Below are positions 12,177-22,600 of a DNA stretch of 64,000 bases, piece by piece; the stretch's first letter is position 1, and the number at the start of each line of letters is the position of its first letter. The DNA lies in contig CM069432.1 in assembly GCA_035610365.1 (NCBI GenBank), positions 230,848,532-230,912,531 on the forward strand. The letters are read 5' to 3'. This stretch comes from Aquatica leii. Taxonomy: Eukaryota > Arthropoda > Insecta > Coleoptera > Lampyridae. The translations under genes were made by a program, and so were the position numbers. The notes below the pieces were generated by a model. The model searched no databases. It saw only the letters and a list, made by a program, of their open reading frames with translations, and was not told where the DNA came from.

Positions 12177-13481
12177 TCAATCACTGTCACTTTCGTCATC
12201 TGCACTACAACTTTCATCGTCGGATGATCCAGTGTTTACCATAAACGACAGGTTTTCCACCGTTACATCCAGCAATCCATTACGTTGCCACATTTCTTGC
12301 TCCAAGTGATTTACATCTTGAAAATGTTTGTTCCAGTTACCTCAGCCTTTCTCACTAAGGCTTCTATCTCTAGACGCCTGTGTGTAACATTATTCCTAGC
12401 GATCTTATGTTTTACTAAACTCTATATCAACTCAATCGGATTTAAGTCGCGGTGGTACGGTGGCAAACGTAACACTGTATGCCCGTGTTTTTTAAGAAGT
12501 TCGTCTACATAATATGTCTTCGTATAACTAAATTGCTTCACTAACATTATTAGTTCTGCTTTACGCATATCATTTGTTGTTGTTACTCTATTATTTTCGA
12601 GCCATTGTCGAATGCTCTTCTTACGTTCTGCTTGTGTTGGAGGTTTATTAATTTGTACACTGTGATAAGGTGTATTATCCATGACAACAATACCATTAGC
12701 AGGCAAATTTAAAATTAATTGTTTTTCCATCAACTGCATAAAGTTGGTATGGTTCATGTCGTCGTGATAGTCACCGGACTTAGTTTTAGATTTAAAGATT
12801 AAAAGGCAATTATTAACAAATCCGTATGATCCACCTGCATATACAATAATGTACCTTTGACCTCCTCTATCCGTATGATAAACACCAGTCCCTTCTTTGG
12901 ATTGCCAGCACTTACTAACACCGTATGACGGATGAATGTATGTCTCATCTAAATATGTTATTGGTTTTTTGTTTTCGCCTAAAGCATCATTTCCTCGCAA
13001 CTTGCGTAAATAACGAGAACACCAAGTAATAATATCGTCACTTTATATTAATAATTTTCTTTTATTGTGGTATTTCTTATGTTTAAAACCAATTTGTAAC
13101 AAATACTTTCTTAGTGTATCTGCTGCCTCCTTGTAATTAATCTTCTCTTTCATTTTTTGAACTAAAAGTTTCATGTTTGGAACTTTTGTATCAACCGTGT
13201 AAACTTCCTGGACAGTTCTTTTTGAAATTAAAAAAACCTTAGTTTAGTTGCACCACCACTCTTTTATTTCTTTGAGGGTGATCTTAAAATATCATTACTG
13301 CTAGTCATCGTTTCATTCCGGATGTTTTCAATAAATGTGGTTGATTTGCCCATTGCAGCAGCAGCTTCTCTAAAGAAAAAGTCCATATGCCCGCAGCTTT
13401 CTGTTTATCAAAAAACTCCACAACATTTTTAAGAATGTTTCTGGCTTCCGAATGAATGGTTTTCTGCGACTAAGAATCCAT
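12177..13481 (-). pseudogene. IS630/Tc1-like transposase with very wide D-E spacing (DD82E/Sailor-like), broken
   Basis: Starts at an ATG at 13481-13479 and ends at TGA 12177-12179. The N-terminus (VVEFFDKQKAAGIWTF, then REAAAAMGKSTTFIENIRNE after a frame change) is a helix-turn-helix region. A middle piece (VPNMKLLVQKMKEKINYKEA) leads to the catalytic core, open at 12422-13000: YLDETYIHPSYGVSKCWQSK (first Asp), GIVVMDNTPYHSVQINKPP (second Asp) and LPPYHRDLNPIEL (Glu). I count 81 residues between the second Asp and the Glu, far more than the 34-41 of ordinary mariner/Tc1 enzymes and close to the DD82E (Sailor) group. The C-terminus is acidic (SDDESCSADDESDSD). Breaks include a stop after NPIELI (12419-12421, where the family has Trp), a stop near 13035, another near 13250, and frame changes near 13380 and 12310. 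Terminal repeats were not found. Probably a dead full-length transposase. Confidence 0.8.
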
Positions 13482-13559
13482 GTTGGTAAATGACAGCTGA
13501 AACAATACAGAAAGTAAGTAATGTAAAAATCTCCATAAAAAAATAGTTATTGCCCATAC

Positions 13560-13996
13560 AGGAAACCCCAGAGTTAGATAACGGGGCCAGACCTGGCCCA
13601 GTATTGGGAAACCTAAGTTTGGCGTACCTGTATTGGCCCAGACTTGGCCCAGGACTAGGTAGCTCAGCCTCGGCCATTCCATGGGGACCCAAGCTTGGTC
13701 TTACACTGGTTGACCCATCCTCGGCCATGCCAATTTTTACTCAAGCTGGGCCCAAGCTTGCATAACCCATCCTTGGCTATTCCATGGAAACCCAAGTTTG
13801 GGCCAAGACTGGTTGACCCAGCTTCGGCCATGCAAATTATTAGCCAAGCTTGGCCCAAGCTTGTATAACCCATCCTTGGCCATTCCATAAGAATCCAAGT
13901 TTGGCCCAAGCCTGGATAACCCAGCCTTTCTATTCCATGGAGACCCAAGCTTAGTTCAAGACTGGTTGACCCAGCCTTGGCCAAGGCTGGATTATT
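13560..13996. repeat. TTGGCC/CCCAAGCTTGG minisatellite, about 50-57 bp units
   Basis: A GC-richer block in AT-rich surroundings, made of degenerate units: CCATGG(A/G)(A/G)ACCCAAG(C/T)TTGG, (A/C)ACTGGTTGACCCA, CCTCGGCCATGCC(A)AAT and (G)CTTG(C/T)ATAACCCATCC. Two alternating half-units of about 50-57 bases repeat roughly four times each. It ends in the palindromic CCTTGGCCAAGG. Long frames cross it on both strands because the unit length keeps frame; I do not regard them as genes. It sits just upstream of the DD82E-like transposase start, so it could be part of that element or a separate satellite. Confidence 0.7.
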
Positions 13997-14381
13997 CAAG
14001 AAAATAGCAATAATATTTTTTTTTCGATGTTAAAAATTTTAAAAAATCGGTTAATAAGTTGAGTTATGATAATATCGAAAGTCTAGAATTGAAACTTGAG
14101 CCGTTCGGTTACGTATGGCGAGATTTGGGTATTTTCGTTTAGCGCAGCCGCCATCCTTGTTTACATCATCTGTTAGTTAAATGTAAGATTTTTCTCATTG
14201 CCTGAGTAGTAAAGATGATGAATCAAATCTCCGAGTTTCAGTTATACAGTCATTGAATGTTAGTACTTTTTAACTAGAAGGAAAAACCTTCAAATATAAT
14301 TTCTTTTGTTTACTCCGCAATTATCACGAGGCGAGGCTACTAAAAGTAATTATGTTTGATTCTTACCTTAGAGTTTAAAGA

Positions 14382-14900
14382 TGGCGTGCGTTAAATAAAC
14401 CAAAAAAGTTTTGAATAAAAAAACTAATTTAGATGTTAACCAGCAAAGTTTAAATAATCAAAGTGTAAACATCAGCTGTGTGAGTGACGTTAATAACCCT
14501 AGTGATACAGAAAACCAAAAAATATCAAAAAAAAGGTGCCAAAATGAGTTGAACTTGAATGTGAACCTTACTAAACGTGGAAAAAGTACCCAATCAAGGT
14601 TCTTTGTAAATAATAAGTATTTACGTACATCAATTACTTTATTTATATTATTAATGTTATTTCGAGGTACCATCTTGTAATTAACCTTTTCATAGTTATC
14701 AAATTTGCATTTTATTTTTCATAAGTTTCAAACTGTGTGATTTTTCATATTACATTGTCAACTTATTTTTGTTCACAGATGAAAACGAAAAAAAATCAGC
14801 CAAACGACACTGAGTCTGGGCATTAGTTCCCTGCATCGTGAAACTGAGAATGGCACGGAAACTGCGTTTGATAGTAGGACGGAATTTGAAGGTATTTATT
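14382..14900 (+). pseudogene. possible two-exon gene or transposon relic
   Basis: An ATG at about 14382 lies in the context AAAGATGGCGTGCG. After an in-frame TAA five codons later the same frame runs from about 14400 to 14680, encoding a polar Asn/Ser/Lys-rich segment (SCVSDVNNPSDTENQKISKK, then NLTKRGKSTQSRFF). About 100 bases further, after an acceptor-like TTGTTCACAG, a second stretch reads SLGISSLHRETENGTETAFD in one frame and ends at a donor-like GAAGGTATTT. Upstream, at about 14145-14160, is GCAGCCGCCATCC, which with AAGATGGCG resembles YY1/Pho-type sites. I do not recognise the protein. It could be the 5' end of a transposon gene or a decayed host gene; low certainty. Confidence 0.25.
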
Positions 14901-15039
14901 ATTATTTCGACTGTTTAATAAAATAAATAGTTGTATAAATACTCCTTTTTATTATATTCTAAACAAAACAAACAAAAAAATTTTAACCACTAATAATCAA
15001 AATAAAGTATACGGGTAAAACTGCGCCAAAATATTTAGT

Positions 15040-15314
15040 TTCGCTATCTTCTGTTTGGCATAGCCATTTCTCTGACGCAAAAAAATATGTTGTCGTTTTA
15101 AGAGATTTTTAAGGTTAAAAGCCAGCTGTTGTTTAAGGCTGGGATTTCACCTATGTATTTTATATAGCACTCGTGCGTGCACAGGAAGCCTCAAAAAATA
15201 TTAGTTGTAAGAACACAATAATGTGTTCCTATGAAAGAGGAATGTTGTCAGCATCATGTAAGATATTCTAACCTTCGGATTACCGAGCAATTTTTGAGGC
15301 GCCGATTACCAAGT
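15040..15314. other. spacer left of the piggyBac relic, unassigned
   Basis: Slightly GC-richer DNA with no coding motif. The sequence TTCTAACCTTCGGATTACCG at about 15266-15285 could be the decayed left end of the piggyBac element (target TTAA changed to CTAA), but I could not find a matching right end, so the boundary is unproved. Confidence 0.25.
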
Positions 15315-15332
15315 GGGGTCAAATTTGACCCC
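15315..15332. repeat. perfect 18-bp palindrome inside the piggyBac end
   Basis: GGGGTCAAATTTGACCCC is a perfect inverted repeat with no spacer, lying between the transposase C-terminus and the presumed 3' end of the piggyBac relic. Subterminal inverted repeats are known in piggyBac elements, so this may be a transposase-binding or structural site. Confidence 0.6.
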
Positions 15333-15713
15333 AAGTTTTTTTTCTTATTTTGTAAAGAAAAACCGATTAATTTGTAATCGTAACCTTTATTAATATTTTA
15401 AATTAACATTAGATTTCATATAAGCTAATAAAAATATAAAAATAAAATGTAAACATAAATTAGTGAGGGCAACAACTATTACATATTATATATTATTGTA
15501 GAGTTTGCACTTTTTACATGTTTCCGAACATTGTTATCATTTGCTCTTGGACATATCTTACAACGACCTCTTTTTGGGCGAAGGATAGTTTCGTCTTGCG
15601 GTCCCACTTCCTCTGGTTCTGTGTCTGCCAAAACCATCGCTATTGCATTCTGCACATGTCTTGGTAATCCTTGAAGTGTACGTTTTTTAATATATGAGAT
15701 TACTAATTCAAAC

Positions 15714-15721
15714 CCAAGTTT
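15714..15721 (+). repeat. target site duplication of the MULE, left copy
   Basis: CCAAGTTT lies immediately outside the left end of the MULE, and the identical 8-mer is at 16864-16871 outside the right end. MULEs usually make 8-11 bp duplications. In the uninterrupted piggyBac frame one copy would fall in codons for ...KLGFE.... Confidence 0.8.
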
Positions 15722-16863
15722 CGGTTGGGTACACTTTGACGCCGCCGTTTTGACGCGGCCGGTTTAACACCGCCGTTTTGACGCGAGTCGTTTTAACGCG
15801 AGGTCGTTTTGACGCTAGACGTTTAGACGCCAATGCTATTATTTTAATATATTAATACTTTTATCAATCTTATTGGAAACATTGCAGATTTAAGCTATAT
15901 TAAGACTTTGTAAGTAAGGTAAAGTTTTTGTAAAAATTCAAACACAAGTAATTTACATTTTAATTATTACAAGTAAATATGATGTATAACAATTACTGGT
16001 CCATTACGTAATTGTGACTAATTCCACGTAAATATTCTACTATATTTGTGTCATTATAATTGAGTACTAAATTATGAATTCTCTTAGATATTTCTGTAAT
16101 TTTGGATTTGGATTATTTCCAGCAATCAAATGTTCCATATAAAGGTCCCTCCCATGTTGAATTGTCTTCAAAGTGTCTATAAACTTGCATATAGTCGGAT
16201 GATCCATTGACAATTTCATTTGAAGTCGTCTATGTGCAGCTTCGGCGTGATTATTTATTAAGTTGATATTTTGCTGAACACGTTGGTAAAGCGACCAAAA
16301 CTCTGGGCGAAAAATCGGAATCCAGCGCTAATTTCCTCTTCGCATTCGACGGCCAACGTAGTTGTCTTCCAACGAATCTACGATAGGTTGCAATTCCAGC
16401 GGCAATTCATCCGTCAATAGCTCAAGTGCTAGGTCCAAATCTTGAATGGGCACAAATGCAACGGATGTGATCATACGCGCTGATAAAGCAAAGTCGGCGT
16501 CATTTTTGTACAGTTATAATTGTGATTTGATTTTCATGGGCCCTTAAAGTTATTAAATTTTTATCTACTTAATTACAATATCAAGTTTAAGTTGGTATTT
16601 ATAATATTATTCTGAATGAATTATATGATGTTTAATGATTATATTATAGCGTAAATAAAGTCTTTATACCTTAAATCTATAATGTCTTCAATACAATTTA
16701 TGACAAAAAAGTATTAAAATATTATTTTTCTTACGATCAAAAATAACAGCATTGGCGTCTAAACATCTCGCGTCAAAACGCACTAGCGTTAAAACGATCC
16801 GCGTCAAAACGGCGGTGTTGAACCGGCCGCGTCGAAACGGCGGCGTCAAATAGTACCAAGCCG
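15722..16863 (-). mobile_element. Mutator-like element (MULE) nested in piggyBac
   Basis: A 1,142-bp element with terminal inverted repeats of about 120 bases: left arm 15722-15846, right arm about 16739-16863, some 14 differences between them by eye. Both ends begin CGG(T/C)T(G/T)GGTAC. Each arm is built from about seven degenerate units of 13-16 bases with the core TTTTGACGCG. An 8-bp duplication CCAAGTTT flanks it. Inside, on the minus strand, is a MULE transposase tail (16067-16525). The interior is too short for a full transposase, so this is an internally deleted, non-autonomous copy. It interrupts the piggyBac transposase and so is younger than that insertion. Confidence 0.85.
16067..16525 (-). 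pseudogene. MULE transposase C-terminal remnant
   Basis: On the minus strand I read ITSVAFVPIQDLDLALELLT, then PIVDSLEDNYVGRRMRRGN, a TAG stop, then RWIPIFRPEFWSLYQRVQQN, NHAEAAHRRLQMKLSMDHPT and NPNPKLQKYLREFII before TAG at 16067-16069. This follows the MULE order (ALAFLP...; EPILDYFEDTYIGRR; RFP..LWNVY.RV; NN..EGWH..F....HP). Only the C-terminal third is present, and the catalytic DDE triad is mostly gone. One internal stop near 16375 is visible. It resembles, but is not the same sequence as, the relic at 5898-6336. Confidence 0.75.
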
Positions 16864-18360
16864 CCAAGTTTTTGCAAAAATAATCTCCTTCGGGATGTTT
16901 TCGCTTTTTCAAAATTTACAAATTTCGTAGTGTATAGAATAAATGCATTCATGGCAGCAATATCAAAGAAATTAAAAAATAGAACAAGAGGCCAGCGATT
17001 TGTATTTCTTCTGCATGAGTATTCCTTCACCATTTGATCGACGCTGTCCACAGCTCCTTTGCAGCTATTATAGTCCAAGATAACTTGCGGTTTGTAACTG
17101 AGGTCTTCTCCGTACAATTCCAAATCTTGGTGTTGCGTTGAAAGCAGCATAACGCTTCTATATTTTTTAGGTACGTAAGATACTAAAATTGTGTCTTCTC
17201 CAAATAGAATTTTGCTTGAGTATTCTGCTCGATTTCTTTTTGGCAAAAATTCTTTTGGTATTTCTCTACGTGTTTTACCAATTGTTCCGGTCAAAGTTTT
17301 TGATTGCTGCAGTTGCTCCTTCGCCAAAGACATAGACGTAAAAAAATTATCTGTAGTAATACCATAACCCTCTCTCAAACCCTCAACCCAATCCAAAATT
17401 ACCCGCTTTTCTAGAAATGAAATTTTATACTCGTGCATAAAACGATAAAATTGTGTTTTACTTTGTTCTCGTTCTGGAGCGTTGTTTACCATTCCAGTAT
17501 ATATTTGGAAATTCCAGCAATATCTGTTACTAACATCGCATAAAGCCCAGATTTTAATTCCGTATTTATCTGGCTTTGACTTCATATACACTCAAAAGGG
17601 ACATTTTCCACGGAAAGGAACAAGGGCATTAGGGTTATTCGATTTTTTGCAATTTGCAGCGAGAATATCGTGAAGGTTACGAATAGCAGCTAATTTATCT
17701 GTTGCCCGTCGTTCTTTTCGGGTATCCATATCGTCAAATCGAATGTATTTCAAAAGGTCTCTCATTTGATTGCGAGACATTGCAGCACAAAAAATTGGTC
17801 TATGGAGAAACATGTATTTCGTACTCCACTGCTCCAATATTGGTTCTTGGCGTGCTTTCAAACCACCAGCTAGAAGCAGTAATCCAAAAAATGCATGTAA
17901 CTCATCCGCATCTACTGGCTTCCATCGCCTACAATTCTTCTAGCTCAAATGTTTGTTTCTCTAAGTATTATATCCATAATGTCTTCTGAGATAAATAAAT
18001 GGAAAGCATCTAGGCATGTTGAAATATGTTCACTGAATTTTGTTAATCCTGGCGGTGTTTTTAGAATATTTCGCTGATTTGGTCTTCTAACATGAGGCTT
18101 ATCTTTTTTCCATATGGAACCATCTTTACCCATTAGTATATCTTTATCATTGGGCGAATTATCATCACTGTCATCGTTTTCCGAACTTTCAATCGGGTTT
18201 ACATCAGGTACACTTACTTCTTCAAATTCGGCATCACTATCGTCAGATAAAATTTCATCTTCAATTTCATTCAGTAAATTAATATTGCTAGCTATTTCTT
18301 CCACTTCACGCTGAGACAAATATTTTCTAGCCATAATTTAACAACAACTATTTTCAATCA

Positions 18361-18779
18361 AATGTAATAACACAGCAGACACACTTTTCAACTGATTCGA
18401 ACAAACTCACCGAATGTAATGACTAAAGCCGGAATGGTAGTAATCATAATTCAGACGAATAACACGTTGAAACACGTTTCCTTTCATTTGAGGGTTTACT
18501 TTTTTAATTACGTTAGGTAGTTTTCGAGTGGTCCTGTTCCCAATGAAATATGTTAACGATTATCCTGCAATGTCATTAAGGTCGAAATCGGAACATATAA
18601 AACGCAAACTAGAGTTAAAAAGTAGCTACGCACACACAAAATTTTAATTTAGCAGCAATAATAAGTTTAATTCATTATAACGCAGATTTCAATAAGGTAT
18701 CTTTATTAGTAAAAATGAACTTTGACCCGTAAGCCGTATGTTATTATACAAGATCTCGATTTATTTTGAGTCTACATTT
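18361..18779. other. flank of the piggyBac relic, unassigned
   Basis: No coding motif. This stretch should hold the 5' untranslated part and right end of the piggyBac element, but I found no inverted repeat matching 15266 and no convincing TTAA junction. Confidence 0.35.
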
Positions 18780-19610
18780 TTAACAATTTACAATACGCCT
18801 TTTTAGTAAATACGTCACAATTGAGTTAGGTCAAGATATTCGATGCAAACAAAGCTAAATCTTAACGTGATTTTGAAGAAATTGATTACAATTTATTTCA
18901 AGTTTGCATTTTTAACAGTTTTATTTTATAAATTGGTATTTGTGCACACCAGTATAAAAGTATAACAAAACTATTTTTATTTTGGTTAGAAATAAAAGAA
19001 AATACAATGCACACCGTTTATAGAAAAAACATCGTTTATAATAATCATAATTTGGGTTTATGTTATCAATTTTCTTCTCAGGTTTGTTTCTATACGTGAA
19101 CAATAACTTATATCGTATGAATTTTGTAGCAGCATTTTCACAATACGCCTTTTTAGAGTATAAAATTTTATCATTGTACCCTACAAATAGTTGTTTTGCA
19201 TATTTAGCTTTATTTTTGCAGATTAATTTTTTATTCAAGTATTTTGACTGATCTATGTAACGTTACATCATTTAAACATCTGTAAACACTTAATCTTCGA
19301 GAATTAACTTGAAAAACATAATCGTTCTTAGAATAACTTAAACTAACTACGTATTATGTGATAACGTTATTTTGTATTTATTTTTAGTGGCTATAACTTG
19401 ATTAATTTGATTAGAACGCCGTATTTTTGAATTTACCTAAATTTTTCTTACATGACTTAGACTATTTTTAGTATTTCAGATATGAACATTTAGGTTATAC
19501 ATTGACAAAATTCAAGTTATTTAAAAAACTTTAAGGTTATTTTCATAAACGTGATTTTATTTAAAAAAACCCAACTTTGATAGTTTAGGGCTTTTGCGAC
19601 ACCCTGTATA
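18780..19610. repeat. dispersed repeat family, copy 1, with terminal-repeat-like end
   Basis: The segment 19010-19390 is clearly related to 48868-49105: both contain CACCGTTTATAG, GGTTTATG(T/G)TATCAATTTT, TTTCTATAC(G/A)TGAA, GTTCTTAGAATAAC and TTGTATTTATTTTTAGTG in the same order. Within copy 1, ACAATACGCCTTTTTAG occurs twice (18795-18811 and 19141-19157), so it has an internal duplication. At 19588-19608 lies GGGCTTTTGCGACACCCTGTA, shaped like the terminal repeat of a Tc1/mariner-type element (reverse: TACAGGGTGTC...). No partner end was found. Confidence 0.55.
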
Positions 19611-22600
19611 AGTCACAAAATATTAATGGATAATTAATGAATATGTACTAAACTTGTTTACTAAACATGAAACTGAAATTTCATTTTCTAATTTACTCTT
19701 AAGTTTTTGAATGTTGGGACGTATTTAAATTACAATTAATCAGTCTTTTCCAAAACATGGTAATTGAGAATTAATTTCATTGCGAAGCAAAGCAGAATAC
19801 AGTACCTGCTAATATATTTTTTATAATTCTGGTTAACGCTAATTAATTTTTTGCTATTAATTTGCGTGAGCTTAGGTGAAACATTATTATCACAGGCAAC
19901 ATGCAGCGTTACGATTGCAAAGAAAACCGTGCTGGGACAAAATCGCGTTCTGAAATCTAGACGATAACAAAAGATACACAACGTTTGTATTGATAAATCA
20001 AAAGTATTGTCTATATGCATTCTTATCAGTTTTACAACAGTTTATGTAAAAAAAAAGTTTCATCATTTTACTGTAGCAATGGAGCGGAGCCACTTGACTG
20101 TATTTGATTTTTTACCTTGTCTTAAGGTACTTCTCACTTTACTAAATCCCGGCCTTAATGAACAAACATAACAATACCAAAAAGGTAATACAATTGTGTT
20201 CACATGCGCATTTAGTCTAAGTAAAAAAAAACATTGCCGGGGATGATTGTTTTGTAAATAAATAAATGCAAACATTATTAAAATGGCAATAAACATCTTT
20301 CTGAAAAAAGTAATAAACAAAATATTACTTATTTGTATTTTTGATTTTTATCTTTTTGTGTTTGCGTTTTTATTACAAATTATTTAGTAAGCTTTTAATT
20401 TTCTAATAAAGTTGACATCAAATGCTTTTTTTAAATAGTTTAAAAATAGCACGGATTTTGATTAATCTACAACCTTATAAATCCAAAATATTTCATGAAC
20501 TATTTTAATCAAAATATGTAGCATCAGTTAAAATTGTGTTATATAAATGTTTAATGTCCTAGTGCAAATTGTAATTAATTTTTAAAAGCAAACAAAATTA
20601 AAAAATACATTGTATTTGCATCTTTCAGGTAAATTTAATCTATTTTTGTTTGTGCAATTTTTAATACAAATAAGTCTTTTTTATGTCTTCATGATTGAAA
20701 ATGAGTTTTATACATATAACAAAATATTTAACAGTCATTGGTAGTAAACCAATATATCTGAATGTTGTGTTGGTTGCATCGTAGTAGGCTTTTATCGCTT
20801 CTAATTTTGTTTTCTTGGTGCATTTAACTTTCTTTAAAGAAAAACTATAAATAATAAACATTTTTTGTTAAAAAGTAGTTATTGCTACAAGATGAATTAA
20901 TTAAGAAAATTTAGTTTTATTTGATCTATATTTCTATGCAGTTTTTACTGTTTAACAGGAGTAATTAGTTAAGTTTGCGCCAGATTAGCAATTTTTCTAA
21001 ATATATAAAATTGAAAGTAAGTAGTAAAAGTAACATACCAATTACATAATAATGCATAGTATTTATTTACGATAAATTACATATTTTAACATGTTAATTC
21101 ACAATTACGTCGTTTAGGTAAATCTGGAGCAGAACTAATAGTTCTCGCAATGTAATTTGTGCACTTCTGTTGTGGCCGTTATTAACGGAATTATATGTAA
21201 CTTTTTTGTTATATGAAAAGTAAAATCGTATAAATTTGTTACATTTTTTAATTAACTGTAATATAATTTGTATATGGTAGATTTGTAACAGGTTTAGAGG
21301 CCACCAATGACCTTTACCCTAACGTTAGCTTTTAGTGTTTCACATGCCTGCTAAATAAAACATAATAATGCTTAGGTGCGCCATACAGCTGTAATGTGTA
21401 AAATAAAAGTCTCTTGCTAACTTATGGGACCACCACAGGTTCAAGTTCACCTGTACGAAGATATAAATTATAAGTGAAGCACACCCTATGTCGCGTTCCT
21501 AGAATTGTTGTTTATAGTTCAACTCAATCACAGCTCTAATATTTCGTTTGATAATCAATAAAATATAAAAAAAATGATTACTTTTTTTAATGTTAACATA
21601 AGTAGGAATAAATCTCGTATAGATTTACAACACCATATTATTCAATGTCGATTATAACGCAACAGTCCAAAATTCTTAAATAAATAAACCGCTAAATAAC
21701 GCCGTAAGCAAAAACAGGCGCCATTAATGACATCCTTGCGGCATGTATAGATGATAACATGGCAACACTTATACATCTCTTAGATTCATCTGTGCCTACG
21801 CAACTTTCACAATAACGAAATACAAAACACTCCTGAAATATTGTCAAGTCTATCCTACGGCCTCGTAGTTTCATTCATAGATTCTTGTTACGAAATTGGT
21901 CTTAGAACGAGGTTGCTTATTTGCAAATTACATCATATCAAAGTATGTTGCTCTCTAATCTACTATAAATATTTCTGGCTATAGAATTTTTAATTGAAAC
22001 GACTGCGACTTAATTAAATTATTTTTTTTAATTAATTATTCGATTGTTCAAAGATTGCCGATTGAAATATAATGCCGTTTCAATAAAATTGGTAACGCAG
22101 CCAGATTAGTGATAAATAACGTACACCTACTTAATGGAATATAAAATATAACAAAAACTCTGACGTACGGGGCAAGTGTATAGCAGGTTCCTAATTGTGA
22201 ATGGCAATGTGTATTAATGAGACACACGCGTGTGCAGTTCTATAAGGAACTGGCGACACGATATGTTGTTCGCCCACGTATTGTCTAATGATTCCTTTAG
22301 AAAAATACAGTAGTTCTCAAAATGTATTATTTAATTTAATGTACAAATTGCGGCATTACGTATTTCTAATAACTAAAACTACGTGCTCGTTGCCATATTA
22401 TAATTAACGCTGTTATTAAAACTAATACATACACAAAAACGTTAACCAGTTAAAAAGATTTAAAAAAAACGTTACGCAAATTAAACTTCGACCGACAAAT
22501 AAGTTACTATTATATAAAAACTTATTGTAGTTCTTATGATTGAAGTATAAAATAAACTGCAATTCTGCTGGTGACAATTAAGGAATTGTATTTACAATTA

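Larger units (their letters stand above)
15480..18334 (-). pseudogene. piggyBac transposase, broken, split by an inserted MULE
   Basis: The start is ATG 18334-18332 (MARKYLSQREVEEIASNIN), with an acidic N-terminus (DDSDAEF, ENDDSDDNSPNDKD). A frame change near 17900 leads to a second block (17592-17861) with MSRNQMRDLLKYIRFDDMD, the usual piggyBac start of the core. An in-frame TGA at 17592-17594 separates PFRGKCPF from VYMKSKPDKYGIKIW. Between NNP and LVPFRGKCPF the expected TIDEQ-type segment is missing, so the first catalytic Asp is deleted. The later acidic motifs are present: TTDNFFTS and DYNSCKGAVDSVDQ. The frame then runs into the MULE end. The remaining piggyBac tail resumes left of the MULE (FELVISYIKKRTLQGLPRHV) and reaches KRGRCKICPRAND, part of the Cys-rich zinc-binding tail, before a frame change. 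Certainly piggyBac, certainly dead. Confidence 0.88.
15266..18360 (-). mobile_element. piggyBac element, decayed, interrupted by a MULE
   Basis: The limits are approximate. The element contains a piggyBac transposase on the minus strand (18334 down to about 15480), a subterminal palindrome at 15315-15332, and a candidate left end at 15266. A 1,142-bp MULE sits at 15722-16863 within the last quarter of the transposase; without it the host element would be about 1.95 kb. I could not identify the right-hand inverted repeat or a TTAA duplicate around 18360-18700, so the 5' end may be lost. Confidence 0.6.

Noticed and set aside
13560-13996. Possible CRISPR-like array
   Set aside because: The units are degenerate and contiguous, with no unique spacers, and the genome is eukaryotic.
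13429-13999. Long frames on both strands with repeated peptide motifs over the minisatellite
   Set aside because: The frames exist because the repeat units happen to keep frame and lack stops. They occur on both strands at once and have no start context or domain.
16773-16860. C-terminal 29 residues of the long piggyBac frame (GLVLFDAAVSTRPVQ...)
   Set aside because: They are translated from the inverted repeat of the inserted MULE, not from piggyBac.
20063-20320. 85-codon minus-strand frame with a basic end
   Set aside because: No recognisable domain, no splice or promoter context; cannot be told from chance.
21436-21453. CAGGTTCAAGTTCACCTG as a nuclear-receptor or E-box type palindromic site
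   Set aside because: The halves do not match a receptor half-site in the right spacing, and a single short site in 5 kb of unassigned DNA carries no weight.
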